Of a stretch of DNA of 64,000 nt, positions 36,346 through 45,893 are shown one piece after another. Origin of the DNA: Barnesiella sp. (GTDB taxonomy: Bacteria; Bacteroidota; Bacteroidia; Bacteroidales; Muribaculaceae). The translations under genes and the position numbers were made by a program. A model generated the notes under the pieces. That model saw only the letters and a list, made by a program, of their open reading frames with translations. It had not been told where the DNA came from and ran no database searches. Position 1 is the stretch's first letter. Every line of letters begins with the position of its first letter. The stretch covers positions 62,001 through 126,000 of the forward strand of contig JAAVFD010000034.1 in NCBI GenBank assembly GCA_014800945.1, in the 5' to 3' direction.

Positions 36346-37209
36346 ATGAGACTTGACGGACGACGCAGGAGCAATAATGTTCAGGACAAACGAGGCGGTT
36401 CCAAATCATTAGCGCTTGGAGGCGGCATTGGAGCTGTGATTATTGCTGCTCTTATTGCTTGGATTTCAGGAGGCAATCCTCTCGATGTGCTTATGTCAAA
36501 TTCCGGCTCACTCTTTTCCGGCGGTGAGAATAATACCGAATACGTTGCTGACGAGCAGGACAAGGAACTGGAAGACTTCACTGCCAAGATTCTTGCCGGA
36601 ACAGAGGATGTATGGACTGAGGAGTTCAGAAAAATGGGGCTTGAATATGAACCGCCAACACTCGTGCTTTTCAATGGAGCCATTCAGAGTGGTTGCGGTG
36701 GAGCTACATCACAAACCGGGCCATTTTACTGTTCGGCGGACAATAGCGTTTACATCGACCTCTCTTTCTTCAAGGAAATGCGTAGCACCCTTGGAGCGGA
36801 CGGAGATTTTGCCTATGCCTATGTGATTGCCCACGAGGTTGGACACCATGTGCAGAATCAGCTCGGAATTCTCTCTCAGGCTCATCAGGCTATGAGCCGG
36901 ACAAGTGAAACGGAGGCTAATAAAATTAGTGTCAGATTAGAACTTCAGGCTGACTACTTAGCCGGTATGTGGGCGCACCACGACAACGAAATGTTTGGCT
37001 CACTCGAACCCGGAGACATTGAGGAGGCGTTGGATGCAGCTCAGAAAATCGGAGACGACTATCTCCAGAAAAAAGCTCGCGGATATGCGGTCCCCGAATC
37101 ATTTAATCACGGCACATCGCAGCAGCGAGAGCGGTGGCTGAAAAAAGGATTACAGTTAGGCACAGTTGAGGGTGGTGACACTTTCTCTCCGTCTTATTCT
37201 GACCTATAA
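36346..37209 (+). CDS. Putative neutral zinc metallopeptidase (YpfJ family)
   Basis: 287 residues. One N-terminal membrane helix (about 23-41) anchors a zincin domain with the motif HEVGHHVQ (His163, Glu164, His167). The preceding N-terminal part has an RLDGRRRSNNVQDKRG start typical of the YpfJ/zinc_peptidase family, and the late QLQADYLAGMWAHH-like segment (LQADYLAGMWAHH) provides the third zinc ligand region. Substrate unknown. It follows murI by 29 bp on the same strand. Confidence 0.9.
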   Translation: MRLDGRRRSNNVQDKRGGSKSLALGGGIGAVIIAALIAWISGGNPLDVLMSNSGSLFSGGENNTEYVADEQDKELEDFTAKILAGTEDVWTEEFRKMGLEYEPPTLVLFNGAIQSGCGGATSQTGPFYCSADNSVYIDLSFFKEMRSTLGADGDFAYAYVIAHEVGHHVQNQLGILSQAHQAMSRTSETEANKISVRLELQADYLAGMWAHHDNEMFGSLEPGDIEEALDAAQKIGDDYLQKKARGYAVPESFNHGTSQQRERWLKKGLQLGTVEGGDTFSPSYSDL

Positions 37210-37220
37210 TACTATAACTT

Positions 37221-38426
37221 ATGAAAAAAATTGCAATTGGAATTCTATGTGCTGTTGCATGCACAAGTGCTGTCAACGCGCAGTCTGTAGTTAAGGGCAC
37301 AAGCACCCGCTCGGCTGTTGAAACTCTTATGAGGGATACCAAGCCTTCGCTCGACCTGGACACAACAATGACTCCTGCTCAGTTTGCGCAGTGGAAAAAA
37401 CGTATGAGTGAGGAAATGACCAGACTTATGCGTCATCCAAACGCACCGGTAGCACCACCGGTTATGGTTGCTCAGGCGCAGCGTGATGGCTATCGTATTG
37501 AAAAATGGAACTCTTTCCCACTCCCGGAAACGGTTGTGCCTTACTATGTACTTATTCCGGACGGAGTGAATAAAAACAACCCGGCTCCCGCGGTTCTTTG
37601 TGTTCCCGGATTCGGGCAGACAAAGGAACTCGTTGCTGGAGAAAGAGCCGGAAACTATACACTTGAAGGTGAGCCTGACTCGGTATTGCGCAAAGCTGCT
37701 ATGGCTGTTCATTTTGCTAAGGAAGGGCTTGTTGCCGTTGCCGTTGATAATCCCAGCTTTGGAGAACTCAGCGACAATGGGGTGAACGACTATCTTGTCA
37801 CCTCACGATTCCTGCTTGAACTCGGCTGGAGTTATCTCGGACTCGCTTCATGGCAGGACAAAGTAATACTTGACTGGATGAAAACTCAGCCGGAGATAAA
37901 CAAGGATCGACTCATTGTATGCGGATTCTCGCTCGGCACAGAACCACTGATGGCTCTCGGACTGATGGATGATTCCATCTATGCCTTTGTGTATAATGAT
38001 TTCCTGTGTCGCACACGCGAGAGGGCTCTCGTGATGAATAAACCTGACGCCAACGGCAGGAGAGGATTCCCCAACAGCGACGAGCACCTGATTCCCGAAT
38101 TTCTGACCGTATTTGACTTCCCTGATATTGTTGCCGCACTCGCACCGCGTCCCGTAATCTGCACCGAAGGAGGAATGGACCGCGATTTCAAGATTATTTC
38201 CAAGGCATACGATATCGCAGGAGCACCGGAAGCATTCGAGTATCATCATTATGCCAAGTACGCTGACCCGGCAAACCGTCAGTACCTGGACACCCTGCCT
38301 TCAGGGCTCGATAGAAATGAGTTTTTCCGTCTTGCTAATGTGGATTCGCCAAACCACTATTTCAAGATGGAATGGATTCTCCCATGGGTACGTACCCTCC
38401 TTGCCGGTGACAGGTCAAAAAAATAA
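37221..38426 (+). CDS. Secreted alpha/beta hydrolase (esterase-like)
   Basis: 401 residues with signal peptide (MKKIAIGILCAVACTSAVNA). An alpha/beta-hydrolase fold of the abhydrolase_7/acetyl-xylan-esterase-like group: LCVPGFGQTKE is the strand before the oxyanion region, the nucleophile is Ser237 in CGFSLGTEP, an acid is likely in EGGMDRDF and the histidine in SPNHYFKME. It probably removes ester groups from carbohydrate in the periplasm, but the substrate is not visible. 11 bp behind the metallopeptidase, so co-transcribed. Confidence 0.85.
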   Translation: MKKIAIGILCAVACTSAVNAQSVVKGTSTRSAVETLMRDTKPSLDLDTTMTPAQFAQWKKRMSEEMTRLMRHPNAPVAPPVMVAQAQRDGYRIEKWNSFPLPETVVPYYVLIPDGVNKNNPAPAVLCVPGFGQTKELVAGERAGNYTLEGEPDSVLRKAAMAVHFAKEGLVAVAVDNPSFGELSDNGVNDYLVTSRFLLELGWSYLGLASWQDKVILDWMKTQPEINKDRLIVCGFSLGTEPLMALGLMDDSIYAFVYNDFLCRTRERALVMNKPDANGRRGFPNSDEHLIPEFLTVFDFPDIVAALAPRPVICTEGGMDRDFKIISKAYDIAGAPEAFEYHHYAKYADPANRQYLDTLPSGLDRNEFFRLANVDSPNHYFKMEWILPWVRTLLAGDRSKK

Positions 38427-38469
38427 TTCAATAAGAAAAAACTTTTTGGTGCAAAATTTCTTTATAATA

Positions 38470-38501
38470 TTTGGTTGCACGGATATTAAAGTTTAATTTT
38501 G
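38470..38501 (+). promoter_or_regulatory. Promoter of the trp operon
   Basis: TTTG (38470-38473) and TAATTTTG (38494-38501) with a 20-bp spacer, a complete match to the Bacteroidetes promoter. Transcription would begin about 15 bp before the leader peptide. Confidence 0.7.
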
Positions 38502-38521
38502 TCACAAAATAGATACTTATT

Positions 38522-38596
38522 ATGATAAATTCATACCTCAACCATAATTATTGGTGGCGCATCGGTAATAATTATCGATGGCTTCAAGGTGTGTGA
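38522..38596 (+). CDS. trpL: trp operon leader peptide
   Basis: A 24-residue open frame with three tryptophan codons: a tandem pair at 38552-38557 (context NYWWR) and one at 38579-38581 (YRWLQ), ending with TGA at 38594-38596. Three Tyr and five Asn codons also stand out. The last Trp codon lies inside the antiterminator strand, so stalling for lack of charged tRNA-Trp would alter the fold downstream. The position between a perfect promoter and an intrinsic terminator before trpB is the classic attenuator arrangement. Confidence 0.88.
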   Translation: MINSYLNHNYWWRIGNNYRWLQGV

Positions 38597-38665
38597 TAAA
38601 TCATCATAAATCCTATTTTATTTATACTGCATTAGACCATCGATTCCTTATCGGTGGTCTTTTTT
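38574..38665 (+). promoter_or_regulatory. trp attenuator: antiterminator and terminator
   Basis: ATCGATGG (38574-38581, within the leader peptide codons) is fully complementary to CCATCGAT (38637-38644). The latter is also the left arm of the terminator, AGACCATCGAT (38634-38644) with ATCGGTGGTCT (38650-38660), followed by a T-run to 38665. The two folds exclude each other. A Bacteroidetes trp leader motif of this type has been described (Bacteroid-trp, from memory); this looks like one. Confidence 0.85.
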
Positions 38666-38695
38666 ATTGATTACGTTTTAATTATTTATCAGAAT

Positions 38696-39892
38696 ATGGC
38701 TACTTTCCATTCTTTACTGCCTGTGGACGAGGACGGCTTTTACGGTCATTTCGGAGGAGCATATATACCGGAGATTCTTCACGGCAACGTTGAGAAGCTG
38801 CGTGAGGCGTTTTACAAATATGCCGCAGACGAAGATTTTAATGAAGAGCTCAACCGTTTGCTCAGAGATTATGTAGGCAGACCTACTCCTCTCTATAGGG
38901 CAGCCCGCCTTAGCGAGCATTATGGCACAAATATATACCTTAAACGTGAGGATCTTAACCACACCGGAGCTCACAAGATAAATAATGCACTTGCATCTGT
39001 TCTTCTTGCAAAGTGTATGGGTAAGACCCGTATCATTGCTGAGACAGGGGCGGGGCAGCATGGTGTTGCCACTGCCACCGCTTGCGCACTGATGGGAATG
39101 GATTGCACCGTGTTCATGGGCGCAACGGATGTGGCTCGTCAAAAGCCGAACGTTGACAGAATGAGAATGCTCGGGGCTAAGGTTGAGGCGGTGCAGAGCG
39201 GTAATAAAACATTAAAGGATGCCACGAATGAGGCTATTCGGTACTGGTGCTGCAATCCGGATAGCTTTTATGTGATAGGATCAACTGTGGGGCCGCATCC
39301 TTATCCCGAAATGGTTGCTTACTTCCAGTCGGTTATTTCTAAGGAAATAAGGTCTCAGCTGCTGTCACTTACAGGGTCGGAGTTGCCTGACTATGTGATA
39401 GCTTGTATCGGGGGAGGCAGCAATGCCGCGGGAGCGTTCTATCACTTTATCAACGAACCATCTGTCCGACTTATCGCAGCGGAGGCGGGAGGACTCGGGG
39501 TTCATTCCGGCATGACTGCGGCTACAATGCAAGTGGGTACTGAAGGTATTATCCACGGCTCGCGCACAATGGTTATGCAAACAGAGGACGGACAGATTGT
39601 CGAGCCTTACTCGATATCCGCCGGATTGGATTATCCGGGTGTGGGACCGCTGCACTCGTTCCTTGCATCATCCGGAAGGAGCGAGGTGATGGCTGTGACT
39701 GACCGGCAGGCACTTGACTCAGCGTTGAGGCTTACTCGCACGGAAGGTATCATACCGGCACTTGAATCGGCGCACGCTCTCGGAGTGCTTGATACCGGAA
39801 AATTCTCTCCCGAAGATACTGTTGTTATTAATCTTTCCGGAAGGGGAGATAAGGATATGGAAACATATATTCGTGAACTTGTAAAGGATTAA
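38696..39892 (+). CDS. trpB: Tryptophan synthase beta chain
   Basis: Condenses indole with L-serine. 398 residues from the ATG at 38696; the in-frame ATG at 38654 lies inside the terminator arm and is rejected. The PLP lysine is in HTGAHKINNALA, the glycine-rich phosphate loop is GGGSNAAG, and GHFGGAYIPEIL is the N-terminal signature. First gene of a seven-gene operon (B-E-G-D-C-F-A), an order found in Bacteroidetes. Confidence 0.98.
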   Translation: MATFHSLLPVDEDGFYGHFGGAYIPEILHGNVEKLREAFYKYAADEDFNEELNRLLRDYVGRPTPLYRAARLSEHYGTNIYLKREDLNHTGAHKINNALASVLLAKCMGKTRIIAETGAGQHGVATATACALMGMDCTVFMGATDVARQKPNVDRMRMLGAKVEAVQSGNKTLKDATNEAIRYWCCNPDSFYVIGSTVGPHPYPEMVAYFQSVISKEIRSQLLSLTGSELPDYVIACIGGGSNAAGAFYHFINEPSVRLIAAEAGGLGVHSGMTAATMQVGTEGIIHGSRTMVMQTEDGQIVEPYSISAGLDYPGVGPLHSFLASSGRSEVMAVTDRQALDSALRLTRTEGIIPALESAHALGVLDTGKFSPEDTVVINLSGRGDKDMETYIRELVKD

Positions 39893-39915
39893 GTAAACAA
39901 TTCAATATAAATAAA

Positions 39916-41325
39916 ATGTCACCTCATAAACTTAAGGTCAATTCCCGAATAATACCTGCCGACCTTGAAACACCGGTTGGTATATATCTAAAAATACGTG
40001 ATTTATATCCACAGTCTGCGCTGCTTGAGAGTTCCGACTATCATACATCACAAAATTCAGTCAGCTACATTGGTGTGGAGCCGATTGGCAGTTTTACGGT
40101 TATAAACGGCACAATCAGTATGGAGTTTCCCGATGCACCGGCAAGAGTGATTCAGATTTCAGATGGAGTTGACGTGGTTGAAGAGCTCAAGAATTATGTG
40201 AGTTCATTTGAAGTGGAAGGAGATACAGAGGGAGCGGCAAACGGCTTGTTCGGCTACACGGCTTATGATGCGGTCAGATATTTCGAGAGTGTCGATATTC
40301 AGCCCAAAGAGGAGTGTTTCACTTCAGTGCCGGATATGAAGTATATCCTGTATCGTTTCATCATACAGGTTAATCATTTCAAGAATCAGATGACTCTGTT
40401 TGAGCACACTGTTCCGGGGCAGATTTCTGAAATAGACGAGATTATAAGTGTGATTCACAATAACAATGTGGCTCAGTACTCATTTTATATATCTTCGCAA
40501 CCAACCTCTACAGTTACAGATGAGGAGTATAAGGCAATGGTGCGACGTGGTATAAAGCACGCAATGCGTGGCGATGTTTTCCAGATTGTACTTTCGAGAC
40601 GCTTCGCACAGCGTTTTACCGGTGATGAGTTCAATGTTTATCGGGCTCTCAGATGTGTGAATCCGTCACCCTATCTGTTTTATTTTGATTTCAGTGACTT
40701 CCGTATATTCGGTTCGTCTCCCGAAACTCACCTCAGGGTGGAAGGTCTCACTGCATACATAGACCCTATAGCAGGAACATTCAAGCGCACAGGCGATGAC
40801 GCTCTTGATCATGAACTCGCCAAGGCTCTGCTTGAGGATCAGAAAGAAAATGCCGAGCACATAATGCTTGTTGACCTTGCCAGAAATGACCTCAGCCGAG
40901 GTGGTGGAAAGGTTACTATTGAGTTTCTCAAGCAGATTCAGTTCTATTCTCATGTTATCCACATGGTGTCGCGTGTCAAAGGTGAACTGCCCGAGGGCGC
41001 TGATGTTTACAGGCTTTTTGCCGATACATTTCCGGCTGGCACACTCAGTGGAGCACCGAAAGTGCGTGCAATGCAGCTCATTGATGAGATTGAGCCACAT
41101 TCCCGTATGACATACGGCGGATGTATCGGTTTCATCGGATTCAACGGCAATCTTAATCAGGCTATTACAATTCGCTCCTTCCTGAGTCATGGAAATACAC
41201 TCTATTTTCAGGCTGGAGCCGGAATCGTTGCGCGTTCTGTGCCCGAAAACGAGTTGCAGGAAACAAATAATAAACTCGGTGCGCTTGTTCGTGCTCTGAC
41301 TTATGCAGAATCATTCGGGAAATAA
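39916..41325 (+). CDS. trpE: Anthranilate synthase component I
   Basis: Makes anthranilate from chorismate with ammonia supplied by TrpG. 469 residues. The tryptophan feedback-binding motif LLES is at residues 36-39, so end-product inhibition is expected in addition to attenuation. The chorismate-binding core has FRIFGSSPETHLRV, DPIAGTFKRTGD and the C-terminal AGAGIVARSVPENE. 23 bp after trpB. Confidence 0.98.
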   Translation: MSPHKLKVNSRIIPADLETPVGIYLKIRDLYPQSALLESSDYHTSQNSVSYIGVEPIGSFTVINGTISMEFPDAPARVIQISDGVDVVEELKNYVSSFEVEGDTEGAANGLFGYTAYDAVRYFESVDIQPKEECFTSVPDMKYILYRFIIQVNHFKNQMTLFEHTVPGQISEIDEIISVIHNNNVAQYSFYISSQPTSTVTDEEYKAMVRRGIKHAMRGDVFQIVLSRRFAQRFTGDEFNVYRALRCVNPSPYLFYFDFSDFRIFGSSPETHLRVEGLTAYIDPIAGTFKRTGDDALDHELAKALLEDQKENAEHIMLVDLARNDLSRGGGKVTIEFLKQIQFYSHVIHMVSRVKGELPEGADVYRLFADTFPAGTLSGAPKVRAMQLIDEIEPHSRMTYGGCIGFIGFNGNLNQAITIRSFLSHGNTLYFQAGAGIVARSVPENELQETNNKLGALVRALTYAESFGK

Positions 41326-41359
41326 ACTTCATTGTAAATAATTAATGAAAAGTAAATTC

Positions 41360-41929
41360 ATGAAACTTCTCATTCTCGATAACTACGACTCATTCACTTA
41401 TAATATAGTCCATGCAGTGCGTGAGCTTGGGGTAGAGCCGGCTGTGCGCCGCAATGACAAAATTACCCTTGATGAGGTGGATAACTTCGATAAAATAATA
41501 ATTTCACCCGGACCGGGTATCCCCTCTGAAGCAGGAATATTGCCTCAGTTGCTGGAGCGCTATGCCGGCAGCAAGCCCATTTTAGGGGTGTGTCTCGGAC
41601 ATCAGGCTATCGGGGAATGTTTTGGTGCAAGGCTGAGAAACTTGCCGGAGGTTTACCACGGTATCAAATCCCAAATATCCATTACGGTACCGGATTATAT
41701 TTTTGCCGGATTGCCGGACAGGATAGATGTGGGTAGGTATCACTCCTGGGTGGTGGATAGTAATAATCTGCCTGATTGCCTTGAAGTTACAGCTGTTAGT
41801 GATGACGGTGAAATCATGGCTATGCGTCACCGCACTCTTGATGTGCGCGGGGTGCAGTTTCATCCGGAATCTATACTTACCCCTCAGGGGCTCACGATTA
41901 TTGATAACTGGTTAAAAGCCGAATATTAA
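41360..41929 (+). CDS. trpG: Anthranilate synthase component II (glutamine amidotransferase)
   Basis: 189 residues. Class I amidotransferase: nucleophilic Cys in GVCLGHQAIGE, catalytic His and Glu in VQFHPESIL. Start chosen at 41360 (MKLLILDNYDSF), the conserved family start; an ATG 15 bp upstream is also in frame. Delivers ammonia to TrpE. Confidence 0.97.
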   Translation: MKLLILDNYDSFTYNIVHAVRELGVEPAVRRNDKITLDEVDNFDKIIISPGPGIPSEAGILPQLLERYAGSKPILGVCLGHQAIGECFGARLRNLPEVYHGIKSQISITVPDYIFAGLPDRIDVGRYHSWVVDSNNLPDCLEVTAVSDDGEIMAMRHRTLDVRGVQFHPESILTPQGLTIIDNWLKAEY

Positions 41930-41940
41930 ACCTGATAAAA

Positions 41941-42936
41941 ATGAAGAATTTACTATATAAAATGGTTGAGCATAAAAGCTTGTCGAGAGATGAGTCTCAT
42001 CAGGTGCTGCTCAATATTGCCGACGGGCGCTATAATGATGCTCAGCTATCGGCATTCATGACTGTGTATCTTATGCGTTCCATAACACTTGACGAATTGC
42101 TCGGTTTCCGCGATGCTATTCTTGAGCGGCGCAACCCTGTTGATTTCGGCGATGTCAAGGCAATAGATATTGTAGGTACCGGAGGTGATGGAAAAAATAC
42201 ATTCAATATATCCACGGCATCCTGTTTCGTTGTGGCGGGTACCGGACGCAAGGTCGTGAAGCATGGCAACTATGGTGCGAGTTCAATTTCGGGTGCATCA
42301 AATGTGCTTGAACAGCATGGTGTTAAATTCACCGCCGACATGAATCGTCTTGACCGTTCGCTAAGTGACAGCGGGGTATGTTATCTTCACGCTCCCTTTT
42401 TCAGCCCGGCGCTCAAGAGCGTGGGACCGGTGAGAAAAGCACTCGGAGTCAGAACATTTTTTAATATGCTCGGTCCATTGGTGAATCCGTTCATGCCACG
42501 CTATCAACTGCTTGGGGTGTATAATCTGAAACTTTTGCGACTATACAGCTATATTGCCCAGCACGAGGGAATTGATTGCACGGTGGTGCATTCTCTTGAC
42601 GGATATGATGAGATTTCCCTTACATCACCGTTCAAGGTATGCTCCACAGGTGAAGAAATTCTGCTGAAACCTGAAGACCTTGGTTTTGAAACGGTTGAGC
42701 AGAACTCGCTTTCAGGAGGTGAAACCGTGGAAGAGGCTGCAGCTATATTTGACCGGGTGCTTGCCGGAAATGCAACAAAGGCACAAACCGACTGTGTGGT
42801 GGCAAATTCGGCGTTCGCTATCCGCACTCTTGAGCCGGGTATCTCTATTGAGAATGCCATTAAGGAGGCAAGGGAATCAATAGAATCCGGAGCAGCTCTT
42901 GGCTCATTCAGAAAATTCGTTGAACTCAATTCATAA
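41941..42936 (+). CDS. trpD: Anthranilate phosphoribosyltransferase
   Basis: 331 residues. Adds phosphoribose from PRPP to anthranilate. GTGGDGKNTFNIST is the PRPP/Mg-binding signature; HGNYGASSISGASNVLEQHG is next to it in the standard order. Ends 3 bp before trpC. Confidence 0.98.
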   Translation: MKNLLYKMVEHKSLSRDESHQVLLNIADGRYNDAQLSAFMTVYLMRSITLDELLGFRDAILERRNPVDFGDVKAIDIVGTGGDGKNTFNISTASCFVVAGTGRKVVKHGNYGASSISGASNVLEQHGVKFTADMNRLDRSLSDSGVCYLHAPFFSPALKSVGPVRKALGVRTFFNMLGPLVNPFMPRYQLLGVYNLKLLRLYSYIAQHEGIDCTVVHSLDGYDEISLTSPFKVCSTGEEILLKPEDLGFETVEQNSLSGGETVEEAAAIFDRVLAGNATKAQTDCVVANSAFAIRTLEPGISIENAIKEARESIESGAALGSFRKFVELNS

Positions 42937-42939
42937 GCC

Positions 42940-43701
42940 ATGGCAGATATTTTGCAGCAGATAGTAACCAACAAGCGCCGCGAGGTTGAGGCGGTGGGCT
43001 CGCTATGCACTTATAGCTGTACCGGTCGTGTTAAAGCAAGGTCTATGAGCCGTGCCCTGACCGATAGCGATACCGGAATAATTGCCGAGTTCAAACGCCG
43101 CTCACCCTCCAGGGGAGAAATCCATCCCAAGGCACTTGTTGAAGACGTTATTCCCGGATACACCTCTGCCGGAGCATCAGCTTGTTCAATTCTCACCGAC
43201 ACTCCGTTTTTCGGAGGCGCTCTTACCGATCTTGCCGTGGCTCGTTCGCTCACTGATATTCCGTTGCTGCGCAAGGATTTTATAGTCAGCGAGTTTCAGA
43301 TTCATGAGGCTGCCCGCTTCGGTGCCGACACCATATTGCTTATAGCGTCGGCTCTAACAGGAGATGAAATTGAACGTTTTACAAAGTGCGCTCACAGCGT
43401 GGGGCTTGAAGTGCTTCTCGAACTCCACTCTATGGACGAGCTTGAAAAGTTCTGTACTGGTGTTGAAATGGTTGGTGTGAATAACAGAAATCTTGCCACA
43501 TTCCACACCGATCCGGAGCTATCGCTTAAAGTAGCCCGTGAATTACCCGATAATGTTGTCAAGGTAGCAGAGAGCGGACTCACATCCATGAGTGAAGTGC
43601 GTCGTCTCAGGGATGCCGGTTACCGCGGCTTCTTAATAGGGGAGACCTTCATGCGTGAGCCTGATCCGGGCTATGCCTTGGCTCGTTTTCTTACCGACTA
43701 A
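42940..43701 (+). CDS. trpC: Indole-3-glycerol phosphate synthase
   Basis: 253 residues, TIM barrel. IIAEFKRRSPSRG holds the catalytic Glu and Lys, LLRKDFIVSEFQIHEAARFG the next catalytic Lys, and VGVNNRNLATF the later strand. Separate from TrpF, unlike the fused E. coli protein. Confidence 0.98.
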   Translation: MADILQQIVTNKRREVEAVGSLCTYSCTGRVKARSMSRALTDSDTGIIAEFKRRSPSRGEIHPKALVEDVIPGYTSAGASACSILTDTPFFGGALTDLAVARSLTDIPLLRKDFIVSEFQIHEAARFGADTILLIASALTGDEIERFTKCAHSVGLEVLLELHSMDELEKFCTGVEMVGVNNRNLATFHTDPELSLKVARELPDNVVKVAESGLTSMSEVRRLRDAGYRGFLIGETFMREPDPGYALARFLTD

Positions 43702-43707
43702 TTTTCA

Positions 43708-44334
43708 ATGAATATGTTGATTAAAGTGTGCGGTTTGTCAGCCCCTCAATCCATTTGCGGCATATCCGGGCTGCAGCCCTCTGTAATGGGGTTCATATTC
43801 TATCCGCCATCTCCAAGAAATGCTTGTTCGCTCAGCCCCGCTATAGTGAAGTCTATTCCGGATGGTATAGAGAGGGCGGGAGTGTTTGTAAATTCTTGCA
43901 TAAGGCAGATTTTGGATACGGCTGAGAGATATTCTCTGACAGCAGTGCAGCTTCATGGTGAAGAAACTCCTGAAATGTGCAGTCAGTTGCGACTCAGCAA
44001 CCTTAAAGTCATTAAGGCGATTGGAGTAAATGAGAGTCTTGATAATAAGCATCTCGGCGAGTTTGAAGGTGCTGTGGATATGTTTGTTTTCGATACCGCA
44101 ACAGCCGGCTATGGTGGTTCCGGTAGAAAATTTGACTGGACTAAGTTAAAAGACTATTCTTTATCTACTCCCTTTCTGCTCAGCGGTGGTATCGGACCCG
44201 AGGATGTGGAAGCTGTACACCAGGCTGCCGCAGTATTACCCCGGATGGCAGGAGTGGATATCAACAGCCGGTTTGAAATCAATCCCGGAAATAAATCAAT
44301 AGAACTTGTAAAAGCCTTTATGGAGGCAATGTAA
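43708..44334 (+). CDS. trpF: Phosphoribosylanthranilate isomerase
   Basis: 208 residues, TIM barrel. The general base is the Cys of IKVCGL (the usual form is KICG), and the general acid is the Asp of FVFDTATAGYGGSG. The first two codons offer alternative starts (MNML). Normal length, 7 bp after trpC. Confidence 0.95.
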   Translation: MNMLIKVCGLSAPQSICGISGLQPSVMGFIFYPPSPRNACSLSPAIVKSIPDGIERAGVFVNSCIRQILDTAERYSLTAVQLHGEETPEMCSQLRLSNLKVIKAIGVNESLDNKHLGEFEGAVDMFVFDTATAGYGGSGRKFDWTKLKDYSLSTPFLLSGGIGPEDVEAVHQAAAVLPRMAGVDINSRFEINPGNKSIELVKAFMEAM

Positions 44335-44352
44335 CTTAAAACTAAGAAAACT

Positions 44353-45150
44353 ATGAATCGTTTGCAATCGCTTTTCGCACGTAAATCATCAGATATACTG
44401 TCGGTTTTTCTTACCGCCGGTTTCCCGGAATTGAACTCAACCGCCGGGGTTATAGAGCAACTTGCACGTCAGGGAGTGGATATGGTTGAAATTGGTGTAC
44501 CATTTTCCGACCCGATGGCTGACGGAACAGTAATCCAGCACAGCTCATCAGTGGCACTGGGCAACGGTATGACTCTTGCCAAGCTTCTTGAGCAGGTGTC
44601 AGATGCACGTAAAAAGGTGCCTGATATGCCCTTCGTTCTTATGGGTTACCTCAATCCGATGCTAAGGTACGGCATCGAGAATCTGTTTTCCAAGTGCCGT
44701 GAGGTTGGAATTGATGCAATCATTATACCCGACCTGCCATTTGCCGAGTATCTGAGGGAATATAAGCCGCTTTGCGAAAAATACGGTATAGACCTGATAA
44801 TGCTTATTACACCTGAGACGAGTGATGAACGCATACATCTGATAGATGACAACTGCTCAGGTTTCATCTATATGGTATCTACAGCCTCTACAACCGGTAC
44901 AAAGGACCGATTCACCGATGCGCAGGTTGATTACTTCCGTCGCATTGCCGCAATGAGGCTCAAGCATCCTCGTCTGATAGGATTCGGTATTTCCAATCCT
45001 GTGACCATGAAGGATGCCTGTACCTATTCATCAGGAGCTATAATAGGTTCGTTATTCATCAAGTGTCTTGAGCGTAACACCACTGTCTCCGTTGCCGTTG
45101 GTGATTTGCTCACCACCCTCGGAATACGGAACGACAGGACAGACGCTTAA
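44353..45150 (+). CDS. trpA: Tryptophan synthase alpha chain
   Basis: 265 residues. Cleaves indole-3-glycerol phosphate; catalytic Glu and Asp lie in MVEIGVPFSDPMADG. Final gene of the operon. Its TAA overlaps the TAA of the convergent nitroreductase gene within the four bases 45147-45150, with no terminator between them. Confidence 0.98.
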   Translation: MNRLQSLFARKSSDILSVFLTAGFPELNSTAGVIEQLARQGVDMVEIGVPFSDPMADGTVIQHSSSVALGNGMTLAKLLEQVSDARKKVPDMPFVLMGYLNPMLRYGIENLFSKCREVGIDAIIIPDLPFAEYLREYKPLCEKYGIDLIMLITPETSDERIHLIDDNCSGFIYMVSTASTTGTKDRFTDAQVDYFRRIAAMRLKHPRLIGFGISNPVTMKDACTYSSGAIIGSLFIKCLERNTTVSVAVGDLLTTLGIRNDRTDA

Positions 45151-45893
45151 CTAATCACATCGAAGCCTCTGCGGCGCACTGCATCGAGCATATTGTAGCT
45201 CATAGCCATGCGGTAGTAATTTACCATGTGAGCCGCCCAGTCATTTGTGGTCTTGTCTCCGGCGCGGGTGGCATTGTAGTGCTCAATCTCCTTGTCGTAA
45301 TCGATAAGTGCCTGTTTGATACCATCTTCGGAGTATGTATTGGAATGGATTACAAGTCCGATAGGCTGCTTGGGTTTGAGATCAGGCATTTCGCGGGGCA
45401 CTCCGATAGCGAGTCCGCACACAATATATGTGTCCTGCGGTAGATTGAGCAGCCGGCTCACCTCTTCCGGAGCGGCTGTGCGAGTATAACCTATGCAGCA
45501 GGTGCCGAGTCCTGCCGATTCAGCGGCAACCACCGCACTCATCATGGCAAGTGCCGCATCTACCGTGCCTACAATCACACCGTCAAGAGTTTTTTGAAAT
45601 TCGGGAAATTCAATGTTTTTCTCTTCAGCTATTACCTTTATCTTGTGGAAGTCAGCGCAGAAAACCAAAAAATGATTGCAGGTTTTAATCTGTTTCTGAG
45701 ATGTGAGTTCATATATTTTTTCCTTCATCTCCTGATCGGTCACATCTATAACAGAGAATTGCTGACCGTTATAACTTGTAGGAGTATTTCTTATCGCCTC
45801 GTAGATGAGATTCATTGTTTCCTCAGAAATCGGTTCGCGTTCATACCGGCGGATGCTGCGGCGCTGCAGCAGAGTGTCTTTAACAGTTTTCAT
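45147..45893 (-). CDS. Nitroreductase family protein (FMN-dependent)
   Basis: 248 residues. RRSIRRYEREPISEETM is the FMN-contacting N-terminal signature and GLGTCCIGYTR the later flavin loop; the length fits NfsA/FRP-like NADPH oxidoreductases. Likely dimeric cytoplasmic enzyme reducing quinones or nitro compounds. It is the next gene on the minus strand after the PerR-rubrerythrin unit, separated by a strong terminator, so it needs its own promoter. Substrate unknown. Confidence 0.92.
   Translation of the reverse strand: MKTVKDTLLQRRSIRRYEREPISEETMNLIYEAIRNTPTSYNGQQFSVIDVTDQEMKEKIYELTSQKQIKTCNHFLVFCADFHKIKVIAEEKNIEFPEFQKTLDGVIVGTVDAALAMMSAVVAAESAGLGTCCIGYTRTAAPEEVSRLLNLPQDTYIVCGLAIGVPREMPDLKPKQPIGLVIHSNTYSEDGIKQALIDYDKEIEHYNATRAGDKTTNDWAAHMVNYYRMAMSYNMLDAVRRRGFDVIS

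Noticed and set aside
38654-38695. An upstream ATG for trpB at 38654
   Set aside because: It lies in the right arm of the attenuator terminator; the conserved TrpB start is at 38696.
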